Source: Edaphobacter lichenicola (GTDB taxonomy: Bacteria > Acidobacteriota > Terriglobia > Terriglobales > Acidobacteriaceae). Taken from it: a DNA stretch of 64,000 nt. Positions 1 to 7,708 of the stretch are shown piece by piece (position 1 is the stretch's first letter; every line of letters starts with the position of its first letter). Where the stretch lies: contig NZ_JACHDY010000004.1 in NCBI RefSeq assembly GCF_014201315.1, positions 124,001 through 188,000 of the forward strand, read 5' to 3'. The position numbers and the translations under genes are program-made. The notes under the pieces were generated by a model. It was not told the DNA's origin. It did not search any database and worked only from the letters and a program-made list of their open reading frames with translations.

Positions 1-695
1 ATCTCCAGCCCTTTATTCAAAAAGGCGAGCTCCCGGAGCCGTTGCGCCAGCGTGTCGTAGTTGAACTCGGTCACCGTAAAGATCGACTTGTCTGGAAGGA
101 AGTGGACCTTTGTGCCCTTGCGAGTCGAAGACCCCATCTTGCGCAGCTTACTGATCGGCGCACCCTTCGAGTAGTCCTGCTCCCATGCATGACCATCACG
201 CCAGATCTCGACATCGAACTCTTCGCTCAGCGCGTTCACGCAGCTCACACCCACACCGTGCAGACCACCCGAGACCTTGTAGTTCGAAGCGTCGAACTTA
301 CCGCCCGCATGCAGCATGGTCAACACCACCTGCACCGCCGGCATCTTCTCTCCGTTGATTACCTTGTCGTCAACCGGAATCCCGCGCCCGTCGTCGACCA
401 CGGTAATCGAATTATCGACATGGATCGTCACATCAATCTTCGTCGCGTGCCCACCCAGCGCCTCGTCAACCGAGTTATCGACCACCTCATACACCAGATG
501 ATGCAGCCCCTGCTCACCGGTCGAGCCGATATACATGGCCGGTCTGAGCCGGACCGCAGCCAGGCCTTCAAGGACGGTGATATTTTCAGCCGAATAGCCG
601 CCGCCTTCTTTCTTAGAACCGGGCTTTCCTAGAGGCACAGAAAGAGGATTATTTTGGTCTTCAGGGAATTCAGAGGGAATTGCAGTCGATGCCAT
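1..695 (-). CDS. gyrB: DNA gyrase subunit B, N-terminal part
   Basis: This is the ATPase subunit of DNA gyrase, which introduces negative supercoils into DNA. Only residues 1-231 are in the window; the rest lies before base 1. The GHKL ATPase motifs are visible: EVVDNSVDE (residues 70-78), DDGRGIPV (101-108), LHAGGKF (128-134) and GGLHGVG (143-149). The start is the ATG at 693-695. It leaves an unconserved leader of about 35 residues, rich in Pro, Gly and Lys, before the conserved [12 protein letters not shown] segment. GyrB fits better than ParE because of the close match around SAENI and [16 protein letters not shown], but ParE cannot be fully excluded from the N-terminus alone. Confidence 0.95.
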   Translation of the reverse strand, partial: MASTAIPSEFPEDQNNPLSVPLGKPGSKKEGGGYSAENITVLEGLAAVRLRPAMYIGSTGEQGLHHLVYEVVDNSVDEALGGHATKIDVTIHVDNSITVVDDGRGIPVDDKVINGEKMPAVQVVLTMLHAGGKFDASNYKVSGGLHGVGVSCVNALSEEFDVEIWRDGHAWEQDYSKGAPISKLRKMGSSTRKGTKVHFLPDKSIFTVTEFNYDTLAQRLRELAFLNKGLE

Positions 696-985
696 GTATC
701 TCCGTTCAGCGGTTGCTGAAGTTGCAGGATTTTCAGCCCGTCCCGTGTCCGCGCAATCCGCGAAAACCCGCGCCGTTACAGCGCTTTACACACGTTCTAG
801 CCTGACTCTCAGTGTCTTAAGTATAGCACGCTGAAGGAGGTTTGGAGCCGGTTGGGCACCTAGTTAGAGGCTGCCCTGAAGCAATTGCTGGCCCATTGGT
901 AACCGTGGCCGGTGCTCCGAAAGTTGTACTCCCCTAACCCAAGTGGCTTGTTATGCTTCGGCTCGTAACTCCCCGAGGTGAACCA

Positions 986-1306
986 ATGAAATTGAACCGT
1001 TTGATCGCAGTCTCGATCGTTGGATTCTCACTGCTTACAACCTCCAGCTCAGCCTTCGCCTGTGACCATGATCACGATAGCGGCAGCTCGTGGTCCTGGT
1101 TCGGCTGGTGCCATCACGACCATGACCATGACCATGACCACGACCATGACCACGACGGCGGTGGCAACGGCGGCAACGGCGGTAACTGTCCCGGCCACGG
1201 TGGCAGCAGCACTGGCGGTGGTGGCAGCAGCACCGGCGGTGGCGGCAGCAGCACTGGCGGCGGCTCCAGCTCTGGTGGTGGTTCCTCTGTTGGTCCAAAG
1301 GGATAA
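986..1306 (+). CDS. secreted His/Asp- and Gly/Ser-rich small protein
   Basis: This is a 106-residue low-complexity protein of unknown function. A signal peptide covers about residues 1-25 (cut after SSAFA). Next comes a short Trp-containing segment, then seven HD repeats, and then glycine-rich GGGSST repeats ending in GPKG. The alternating His-Asp run could bind divalent metals such as Zn, Ni or Cu, but that is inference from composition. The start at 986 has GAGGTG upstream and begins the signal peptide directly; an in-frame start at 953 would add an unlikely hydrophilic leader. The hexanucleotide repeat encoding HD is slippage-prone. The GPKG tail recurs in the secreted protein at 15361-16428. 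Confidence 0.75.
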   Translation: MKLNRLIAVSIVGFSLLTTSSSAFACDHDHDSGSSWSWFGWCHHDHDHDHDHDHDHDGGGNGGNGGNCPGHGGSSTGGGGSSTGGGGSSTGGGSSSGGGSSVGPKG

Positions 1307-1355
1307 AGGAACACGCAATCCTGACCACCTGACAAACGCTCGCGAGAGCCCAACG

Positions 1356-1381
1356 ATGACCCTCTTCGGAGGGTCATTTTT
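1356..1381 (+). terminator. Rho-independent terminator after the His/Asp-rich gene
   Basis: A perfect 9-bp stem ATGACCCTC/GAGGGTCAT with a TTCG tetraloop is followed by a run of T. It lies 50 bases after the stop codon at 1306. Confidence 0.85.
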
Positions 1382-1427
1382 ATAGTTCAGGAGATTTTTC
1401 AGCCAGAGCCATCCTTTCCAGCCAGAG

Positions 1428-1979
1428 ATGGTGAAGGCATACTTATTGAAGATGATCTTTGTTCCTACTACCTCTGTTGACGTCGACGAACTCGTCACCT
1501 TTGTTAACAATGCCTACCGAGGCAAAAGCGCTGAAGCCGGATGGGCAAGCGAAGCGAAGGTGATAGGCGGGCAGAGAATCGACTCGACCATCCTTGCCGA
1601 GACATTCGCAAACGGTAAAGCCACCGTTCTTTTGATGCGGGACCACGACAAAGCCCCTCTCGCGGGGTGTGTATCGCTTGAGCCCACTGACGAACCGGTG
1701 GTGTGGTATCTCTCGATGCTTGCGATCGACCCGCAGCGCCAGGCCGATGGACTTGGCCGGACGCTCTTGTCTTATGCCGAGGATTACGCGAAAGCCCGTG
1801 GTGCGCAACGAGTCAGGATTACCGTGATCTGGCTTCGTCATACTCTCGTCGAGTGGTATGAGCGTCGCGGATATCGCCGCACGGGCAAGACAGAGCCATT
1901 CCCCTACGGCGACCAACGCTTCGGAATGCCGCTTCGTGACGACCTGTACTTTGAGATACTCGAGAAAACCCTCGTCTAG
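1428..1979 (+). CDS. GNAT family N-acetyltransferase
   Basis: This 183-residue protein looks like a GCN5-related N-acetyltransferase, which moves an acetyl group from acetyl-CoA to an amine. The acetyl-CoA binding region is visible as LSMLAIDPQRQADGLGRTLL (about residues 94-113), followed by the typical YAEDYAKARGAQRVRITV strand and WYERRGYRRTGKTEPF. The substrate is unknown. The ATG at 1452 is a possible alternative start; neither has a strong ribosome binding site. The gene stands alone between a terminator and the rpmI promoter region. Confidence 0.85.
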   Translation: MVKAYLLKMIFVPTTSVDVDELVTFVNNAYRGKSAEAGWASEAKVIGGQRIDSTILAETFANGKATVLLMRDHDKAPLAGCVSLEPTDEPVVWYLSMLAIDPQRQADGLGRTLLSYAEDYAKARGAQRVRITVIWLRHTLVEWYERRGYRRTGKTEPFPYGDQRFGMPLRDDLYFEILEKTLV

Positions 1980-2095
1980 CATCTCCCCGAAGGGCCCTAA
2001 CCTTCAAGCCGCTTATTTACAAGGATTTGCGATGACAGTTTCGGGTGCTCCCATGCTGTCTAAATAAGATCGGTCCGCAACCGGCAACCCTCGTA

Positions 2096-2101
2096 TATAC
2101 T
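2096..2101 (+). promoter_or_regulatory. possible -10 box for rpmI
   Basis: TATACT lies 39 bases before the rpmI start codon. No convincing -35 box is seen at 16-18 bases spacing, so this is a weak call. Confidence 0.3.
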
Positions 2102-2140
2102 TAGAAAGTTGTCCAGAACACAGTTTTCGTCAGGAACACC

Positions 2141-2338
2141 ATGCCAAAGTTGAAGACACACAGCGGCGCAGCCAAGCGCTTTCATAAGACCGGCACCGGC
2201 AAGTTCAAGCGCGGCCAGTCCAAGATGCGCCACATCCTCACCTCGAAGGCCACCAAGACCAAGCGCAAGCTCGGCGGGTCGGCGCTTATCTCCGATGCGG
2301 ATCATCACAAGGTTGCCCGGATGCTTCCTTACGCCTGA
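2141..2338 (+). CDS. rpmI: 50S ribosomal protein L35
   Basis: This 65-residue protein has the full L35 pattern: [14 protein letters not shown] at the N-terminus, a basic middle ([14 protein letters not shown]) and a KVARMLPYA end. It is a component of the large ribosomal subunit. It is followed after 210 bases by rplT, the usual partner. infC, which often precedes rpmI, is absent: the upstream neighbour is an unrelated acetyltransferase gene. Confidence 0.97.
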   Translation: MPKLKTHSGAAKRFHKTGTGKFKRGQSKMRHILTSKATKTKRKLGGSALISDADHHKVARMLPYA

Positions 2339-2340
2339 TA

Positions 2341-2368
2341 GAAAGACCAAAGAAGGTCTTTCGTTTTT
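2341..2368 (+). terminator. terminator or attenuator hairpin between rpmI and rplT
   Basis: A perfect 8-bp stem GAAAGACC/GGTCTTTC with a 6-base loop is followed by G and five T. It starts two bases after the rpmI stop. Because rplT follows in the same direction, it may act as a partial terminator or attenuator. Confidence 0.7.
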
Positions 2369-2548
2369 AGGAATAAGGGAAGCATGAGTTTTTCAAGTCG
2401 AGCCGCTCAAAAGCAAAGGGTCAGCAAAGCGTTCCGGCCCCTGGAACCGCGTTAGCGATTCCACCGAGACTTGAAGTTGCATAGCGAGTGAAGAGGCCAC
2501 CACCTTACCTCCAGCCGCTTAAACGAAGTACGCAAAAGGAGAAGCAAG

Positions 2549-2950
2549 ATGCCCCGTGTAAAACGGAGTACAAAACGCAACGATCGCCGCAAAAAGATCC
2601 TCAAGCGCGCGAGTGGTTACTTCCTCACCAAATCCAAGCTCTACCAGGCCGCTCAGGAAGCCGTCGAGCGCGGACTCAAGTTCGCCTACACCGGCCGTAA
2701 ACAGAAGAAGCGCCAGTTCCGCGCCCTCTGGATCGTCCGCATCAACGCAGCCTGCCGCATCAATGGCATGAGCTACTCGACCTTCATCAACGGCCTCAAG
2801 CTCGCCGGCAATCAGCTCGACCGCAAGGTTCTCGCTGACATCGCCGCCAACGACGCAGCTGGTTTTGCCGCTCTTACCGTGCAGGCAAAGTCAGCCCTGA
2901 AGATTGCAGCAGACAAGCACGCCGCAAATCGCACCACCGCTGCCGCCTAA
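2549..2950 (+). CDS. rplT: 50S ribosomal protein L20
   Basis: This 133-residue protein is ribosomal protein L20, needed early in large-subunit assembly. The N-terminus [19 protein letters not shown] and the blocks [22 protein letters not shown] and [10 protein letters not shown] are conserved. It is slightly longer than usual (about 118 residues), with an Ala/Lys-rich C-terminal extension. A good ribosome binding site (AAAGGAGAAG) precedes the ATG. In other bacteria L20 represses its own operon; the 210-base spacer upstream could carry such a site. Confidence 0.97.
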   Translation: MPRVKRSTKRNDRRKKILKRASGYFLTKSKLYQAAQEAVERGLKFAYTGRKQKKRQFRALWIVRINAACRINGMSYSTFINGLKLAGNQLDRKVLADIAANDAAGFAALTVQAKSALKIAADKHAANRTTAAA

Positions 2951-2966
2951 CGGCACAGCAGTTTCA

Positions 2967-3002
2967 GAAGAGGCACGGCACACGCTGTGCCTCTTCCTTT
3001 TT
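2967..3002 (+). terminator. Rho-independent terminator after rplT
   Basis: A 10-bp stem GAAGAGGCAC/GTGCCTCTTC is followed by CTTTTT. It lies 16 bases after the rplT stop. It also argues that the oxidase gene starts at 3018 or later, not at the in-frame start inside rplT. Confidence 0.9.
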
Positions 3003-3017
3003 AATCACGCCATCGCT

Positions 3018-4391
3018 ATGAACCAGTATCCTGTCCCTATGCCAGATCCAACCGCAACAGAGGAAGCGACCTCCCAAGTGCAATCTCCCTTCGAATCCTG
3101 GGGCCGCTACCCTACCTACGGCGCAAAGCTCCTCCCGCTCCACTGGCAGAGCGACTTTCCCGCACTCACCGCCAACCTCCACAACGGCGCACTCCCCGTC
3201 GGCATGGGCCGCAGCTACGGCGACGTCTGCCTCCTCAAGGACGGCAACCTCCTCGTCACTACCGCAATGAATCGCCTCATCGACTTCGACCCCGAGACCG
3301 GCCTCCTCACTGCCGAAGCCGGCGTCACGCTCGCGCAGGTCCTCGACTTCGCCGTTCCCCGAGGCTTCTTCCTCCCCGTCACGCCAGGCACAAAGTATGT
3401 AACCCTCGGTGGAGCAATTGCGAACGACATCCACGGCAAGAATCACCACACCGCCGGAACCTTTGGCCGCCACGTTACCCGGTTCGAACTCGTCCGCTCC
3501 GACGGCTCCCATCTACTCTGCTCGCCAACCGAGAACCCCGAGTTCTACGCCGCAACCATCGGCGGCCTCGGCCTCACTGGCGTCATCACCTGGGCTACCC
3601 TCCGCCTCAAGCCCATCGTCTCCCGCAAGATCGACTACGAGGGCATCCAGTTCCACGGCATAGACGAGTTTCTCGATCTCACCAATCAGGCGAAGGACAT
3701 CGAGTACACCGTCAGTTGGGTCGACGTCACCTCCAAAGGACGCAACTTCGCCCGTGGCGTCTTCATGCAGGGCGATCACTCGGCCAAAAAAGACGATCTC
3801 AGACCCTCACCCAAACCGAAGCTGATCTTTCCCTTCGAAGCTCCCGGATTCGCCCTCAACGCACTCACCGTCAGCCTCTTCAACACCGCGTTCTTCCACA
3901 AGCAGATCCACAAGCGAGCCGTCGCCTTGCAGGACTACGAGCCCTTCTTCTACCCGCTCGACAAGGTTCTCCGCTGGAACCGTATGTACGGCAAACGCGG
4001 CCTCCTTCAGTTTCAGTACGTCATCCCCTGGGAGCACGCCAAAGAGGGAACCGTCGCCATCCTCCGCGAAGTCGCAAAGTCCGGCCTCGCCAGCTTCCTC
4101 GCCGTGCTCAAAGCCTTCGGCGACGTTCCATCCCCCGGCATGATGAGCTTCCCAAAACCCGGCATCACTCTCGCCCTCGACTTTCCCATCAAACCCGATA
4201 AGAGCTTCCCACTCTTTCAGCGACTCGCCGACATGACCCTCGAGTTCGGCGGTCGCCTCTATCCAGCCAAAGACGCCGCCATGACCGCCCATCAATTCCA
4301 GTCCTTCTACCCACAATGGGAGCAGTTCGCACGATACCGCGACCCCATGATTACCTCCAGCTTCTGGGAGCGCGTCACCCAAAATTCCTAA
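3018..4391 (+). CDS. DprE1-like FAD-dependent oxidase (decaprenylphosphoryl-ribose 2'-oxidase family)
   Basis: This 457-residue flavoprotein resembles mycobacterial DprE1, which oxidises the 2'-hydroxyl of polyprenyl-phosphoryl-ribose in the first half of the epimerisation to arabinose. Visible are GMGRSYGD (62-69), TPGTKYVTLGGAIANDIHGKNHH around the flavin (His at 139-144) and GGRLYPAKDA with Lys418, matching the mycobacterial catalytic lysine. The position of the benzothiazinone-target cysteine (mycobacterial Cys387) reads as Ala386 in PGITLALDFP. Start 3018 follows the rplT terminator; ATG 3039 is an alternative. The DprE2-like reductase follows 19 bases later, which supports the assignment, though the lipid and sugar used here are unknown. 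Confidence 0.85.
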   Translation: MNQYPVPMPDPTATEEATSQVQSPFESWGRYPTYGAKLLPLHWQSDFPALTANLHNGALPVGMGRSYGDVCLLKDGNLLVTTAMNRLIDFDPETGLLTAEAGVTLAQVLDFAVPRGFFLPVTPGTKYVTLGGAIANDIHGKNHHTAGTFGRHVTRFELVRSDGSHLLCSPTENPEFYAATIGGLGLTGVITWATLRLKPIVSRKIDYEGIQFHGIDEFLDLTNQAKDIEYTVSWVDVTSKGRNFARGVFMQGDHSAKKDDLRPSPKPKLIFPFEAPGFALNALTVSLFNTAFFHKQIHKRAVALQDYEPFFYPLDKVLRWNRMYGKRGLLQFQYVIPWEHAKEGTVAILREVAKSGLASFLAVLKAFGDVPSPGMMSFPKPGITLALDFPIKPDKSFPLFQRLADMTLEFGGRLYPAKDAAMTAHQFQSFYPQWEQFARYRDPMITSSFWERVTQNS

Positions 4392-4410
4392 GACCGGACA
4401 CCGCAAGCCT

Positions 4411-5178
4411 ATGAGCACCACCCCGCAATCGACCTCTACTCCTCGCAAGATCCTCGTCCTTGGCGCAACCTCTGGCATCGCCGAAGCAACATGTCGCATC
4501 TGGGCGTCGCAAGGAGCAAGCCTCTTTCTGGTCGCCCGCAACGCCGAAAAACTCGCCGCCGTCGCCGCCGACCTCAAGACCCGCGGCGCCAGCTACGTCG
4601 ACACTGCCGTCGCCGACCTCGACGACACCGACCAGCACCCCTCGCTCCTGGCCCATGCTGTCAACTCCCTCACCGGCATGGACATCGCCTACCTCGCTCA
4701 CGGCGTCCTCGGCGACCAGACCGAAGCTGAGCGCGACTTCAACACCGCCGCGCAGATCCTCCACACCAACTTCATGGCACCAGTCTCGCTCCTCACCTGG
4801 CTCGCGAACTTCTGCGTCCAGCGCCACGCAGGCACCCTCGCCGTGCTCTCCTCGGTAGCGGGCGACCGAGGCCGCAAGTCCAACTACGTCTATGGCTCCT
4901 CAAAGGCCGGCCTCTCCGCATTTCTCGACGGCCTCAGAAACCGTATCGACCGCGAGGGGGTTACCGTCCTCACCATCAAACCTGGCCCCACCAAAACCGC
5001 AATGACCGCCGGCATGCCCAAGAGCGAGAAGTTCGCCGATGTCGACTCGGTCGCCGAATCGATCGTCAGCGCCATCGACAAGCGCAGGGACATCCTCTAC
5101 GTCCCATTCCAGTGGCAGCCCATCATGTTCATCATCCGCAACATTCCTGAGCGCATCTTCAAGAAACTCAACCTCTGA
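4411..5178 (+). CDS. DprE2-like short-chain dehydrogenase/reductase
   Basis: This 255-residue SDR resembles DprE2, the NADH-dependent reductase that completes polyprenyl-phosphoryl-ribose epimerisation by reducing the 2-keto intermediate. The nucleotide-binding loop GATSGIA (18-24) and the catalytic Tyr161-xxx-Lys165 (YGSSK) are present, with SSVAG at 147-151. The hydrophobic, basic C-terminus (MFIIRNIPERIFKKLNL) fits contact with a membrane lipid, as in the DprE2 family. It lies 19 bases after the DprE1-like gene and is probably cotranscribed. Confidence 0.85.
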   Translation: MSTTPQSTSTPRKILVLGATSGIAEATCRIWASQGASLFLVARNAEKLAAVAADLKTRGASYVDTAVADLDDTDQHPSLLAHAVNSLTGMDIAYLAHGVLGDQTEAERDFNTAAQILHTNFMAPVSLLTWLANFCVQRHAGTLAVLSSVAGDRGRKSNYVYGSSKAGLSAFLDGLRNRIDREGVTVLTIKPGPTKTAMTAGMPKSEKFADVDSVAESIVSAIDKRRDILYVPFQWQPIMFIIRNIPERIFKKLNL

Positions 5179-5189
5179 GGAGATTCTGT

Positions 5190-5379
5190 CCTGCCGGATG
5201 GGCCCACTGCGCGTGGGGCGGTCACTTCGTGACGCGTATACCGGTCATGGCAGGATCATCTACATGGGGGCCTCCCGTTGGTCGGCATCATCTCCCCTCG
5301 CGACCAACGGGAGCGCCAACCGAAGGGGTATACAAGTCACGAAGTGACCGCCCCACGCGCAGTGGGCCCGTCCGGCAGG
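5190..5379. repeat. palindromic intergenic repeat element, copy 1 (nested inverted repeats)
   Basis: Outer arms of 44 bases (5190-5233 and 5336-5379) are almost perfectly complementary and contain GGGCGGTCACTTCGTGAC. Inside are GTATACC/GGTATAC half-sites (5236-5242 and 5327-5333) and an inner perfect 13-bp arm CTCCCGTTGGTCG/CGACCAACGGGAG (5272-5284 and 5301-5313). Parts of the same sequence recur at 16514-16665 and 51419-51514, always between genes. No protein is encoded. It resembles a BIME or MITE-like element. Confidence 0.85.
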
Positions 5380-5476
5380 ACACACGCTTCTTACCAAAAA
5401 CTGTCAAGCCCCAGACTCACCAAACCCCGCGCCAATCCGGCGAATTCGCGTGGCGTATTAGTTACGTCCAAATCGC

Positions 5477-5530
5477 TATAATAGAGACAGGAAGAAAGAG
5501 GAGCCCCGGCAAATACCGGGGCTCCCTGCT
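5477..5530 (+). ncRNA. possible short transcript: -10 box followed by a terminator hairpin
   Basis: A consensus TATAAT sits at 5477-5482. About 20 bases later a perfect 9-bp stem GAGCCCCGG/CCGGGGCTC (5501-5524) begins, followed by CCTGCTTTTA. No ORF lies between them. It could be a small RNA, or simply a terminator for the minus-strand transglutaminase operon or the DprE2-like gene. No good -35 box was found. Confidence 0.3.
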
Positions 5531-5666
5531 TTTAATCCCATAACCCCTTTGTTTGGAGGAATCTGCAAGCAACCCATTTGCCATCAATAATTCGGCGCCC
5601 AATACCTCGCGTAAGTTAATGATAAAAAGCGGCTTACGCGCCGGTAATATGGGGGGGGGTACCCCT

Positions 5667-6662
5667 CTAGGCGTTCTCCTGCTGCTGCTGCGCCATCTGT
5701 TGCTGGCGAGTCGGCGGCGGTGGCTGCTCCGGAAGCTGTGTCGCCTTCTCCACCAGAATCGACCAATCCTCGGGCACCGGCAGCTCCTGATCAAGAGACG
5801 AAGTCCCTAGACTCGGAGTCACCCGCACCGCCACGGTCAGCTCGCTCTCTGCCCGGCCCCGAAAGATCCCGTGAGTCGGCGGAACATCGGAATAATCCCT
5901 TCCGATCGCCGTACGAATATGCCGGTCCCCCGCCACCAGCCAGTTCGTAGGATCGAACCCCACCCATCCCAGGTGTGGAATCAAAACCTCAATCCAGGCA
6001 TGTGTCGCAGAACTCACCGACCGGTCCATGTCGCTCTCGCCATGAAACAGGTACCCGCTCACATAGCGACAGGGGATTCGCAGCTTCGACCGCACCAGCG
6101 TGATCATGATGTGAGCAAAATCCTGGCATACTCCGGTTTTGGTGCTCAATGCCAAATCGATCGGGGAATCGACATGCGTCGACTTCGGTTTGTAATCGAA
6201 GTGCTCATAGATCTGCTGATTCAGGTGATGCAGCACCATCAGCGGATCGTCTCTGCGCCTCACATCCAACTCAGCCGCAAGAGCGTCCAGCGCCGGCGTC
6301 GGTGCGGCAAACTCGCTCGGCAACAGCATCTCCCAGTAGTCACCGTTCTCCACCATCGCATCCAGATCCGCCCACGCGTCCGGAGCCAGAAACGCCGGAA
6401 CCTGCGCCCCCGGTTGCACCTCGACCAGAGACTCAGCAACGATCACCAACTGCCCATGCATCCCTGGAATATCGAAGTGGTGAACATGATTTGACAGATG
6501 ATCGCGATAGCTGAAGACTCTGCATCGCGGGCTAACCGAAAGATGAAACGTCAGGCAGCGCTGGTTCTGATCGCTCCGCGGGTGCATCCGCGTCTCCATC
6601 ATGCTTTCGCTAACTTGGTTGCTGTACAGGAACTTCGTCAGATGGCGAATCGAATAATACAT
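5667..6662 (-). CDS. transglutaminase-like domain protein of the ATP-grasp/alpha-E cluster
   Basis: This 331-residue protein has an N-terminal bacterial transglutaminase domain (from MYYSIRHLTKFLYSNQVSESMMETRMHPRS) followed by a catalytic transglutaminase core. The papain-like triad is visible: Cys179 in GVCQDFAH, His221 in ATHAWIEV and Asp237 in GFDPTN. Such enzymes hydrolyse or form amide bonds. The C-terminus is Gln- and Pro-rich. The ATG at 6662 is chosen because an upstream in-frame start would read through the end of the acyltransferase gene. It is the last gene of the operon that starts at 10174. Confidence 0.9.
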   Translation of the reverse strand: MYYSIRHLTKFLYSNQVSESMMETRMHPRSDQNQRCLTFHLSVSPRCRVFSYRDHLSNHVHHFDIPGMHGQLVIVAESLVEVQPGAQVPAFLAPDAWADLDAMVENGDYWEMLLPSEFAAPTPALDALAAELDVRRRDDPLMVLHHLNQQIYEHFDYKPKSTHVDSPIDLALSTKTGVCQDFAHIMITLVRSKLRIPCRYVSGYLFHGESDMDRSVSSATHAWIEVLIPHLGWVGFDPTNWLVAGDRHIRTAIGRDYSDVPPTHGIFRGRAESELTVAVRVTPSLGTSSLDQELPVPEDWSILVEKATQLPEQPPPPTRQQQMAQQQQENA

Positions 6663-6700
6663 AGCCCGTCCCTTCCGGTCTTGCGAAGATGCTGCATCTG

Positions 6701-7708
6701 CTAGAGCGGCCAGTGAAAGAGCCATCCCAGCCGCCATCTGTCCTGCTGATACCAAACAATAGCAGGTAGAACTGTCGCGAACGCCGTCGGCAACAACAAT
6801 TGAAGCCACAGGTTATTCGTATGCAACAAGTCAGACAAAACAACACGAGTTGCTCCCTGCGCAAACGCGCTGAGCAGGAAGATCGCAAGAGATGCCCGTC
6901 CCACCCAGACAAGTGCCTCGCCGATCCGGTGGTTCTCCAGCAACCGGGCAAGCAGAAAAAGGCCGGCTGTCCCGGTCAGGCCAAGCCCAATATAGGTCCA
7001 GCGATCCACGAATCCATAAAAATAGATGGCCGCGAACTGAAAAGCGGCAAGCAACATAAAACCAACGGCAGCCTTCCACTTCGGAATATCTTCCAGCCGA
7101 AAGACGTGATTCCCAACCCACATTCCTGCTGCCACAAAACAGAACTCCTGCCACACGCGGTCCGTGTGGAACGTTCCGTAGATCGGCGCCATCCCTACAA
7201 GAACCGAGAGCAAAAAGCGCAGCCAGTTAGGAAATCGCACTGTCAAGAGTGCCAGAAGCAAACACCAAAACAGGGTGAATAGAAACCAGCTCCCACTCCC
7301 GTCGGCGACATTCATCAGAAATGCATTCCAATGAAATGGCGAATAGGACATTTGGAATCGTCGGATCAAGGGACCAAGTGCAGCTGAGATGCCCGCGAAT
7401 AGCAAATAGGGATACAGAATGGTCTTCATCTTTTCGAGCGTGAACTTGGCCGGTCCCCGTCGCTGAATGCTGCCAAACACAAACAGTCCGGAGGCAAAGA
7501 AAAATGCAGGCATGTGAAAGCTGTAGATGAAAGCTTTAGAAAAATCAGCCCACGGACCGGACCACCAGCCCCGATGCACAACACCTTGTGCCGTATGGCC
7601 ATAGACGACCAGAATGATAGCAAGACCCTTAACAAGGTCCACAAGGTTCGACCGTCTCCCGCTGGTAATCGGTCTCCGTGTCTCTCCTGCCAGTGCCTGT
7701 TCGATCAT
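6701..7708 (-). CDS. acyltransferase family 3 membrane protein (OafA/YrhL-like)
   Basis: This 335-residue polytopic membrane protein matches the acyltransferase-3 fold that O-acetylates cell-surface sugars or lipids. It has about ten hydrophobic segments. The N-terminal RSNLVDLVKGLAIILVVYGH block carries the key His38, followed by FHMPAFFFASGLF. The ATG directly follows the alpha-E stop codon with no gap, and the transglutaminase start lies 38 bases after its own stop, so it is inside the operon. An acyltransferase at this place is not part of the commonly described cluster. Confidence 0.85.
   Translation of the reverse strand: MIEQALAGETRRPITSGRRSNLVDLVKGLAIILVVYGHTAQGVVHRGWWSGPWADFSKAFIYSFHMPAFFFASGLFVFGSIQRRGPAKFTLEKMKTILYPYLLFAGISAALGPLIRRFQMSYSPFHWNAFLMNVADGSGSWFLFTLFWCLLLALLTVRFPNWLRFLLSVLVGMAPIYGTFHTDRVWQEFCFVAAGMWVGNHVFRLEDIPKWKAAVGFMLLAAFQFAAIYFYGFVDRWTYIGLGLTGTAGLFLLARLLENHRIGEALVWVGRASLAIFLLSAFAQGATRVVLSDLLHTNNLWLQLLLPTAFATVLPAIVWYQQDRWRLGWLFHWPL

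Noticed and set aside
696..985. tRNA or regulatory RNA in the gyrB upstream gap
   Set aside because: No cloverleaf or known riboswitch consensus was seen. Only a TATACT-like box on the minus strand is visible, without a clear -35.
1126..1160. CRISPR-like short tandem repeats
   Set aside because: The repeats are a coding HD hexanucleotide tract with no spacers. No CRISPR array was seen anywhere in the window.
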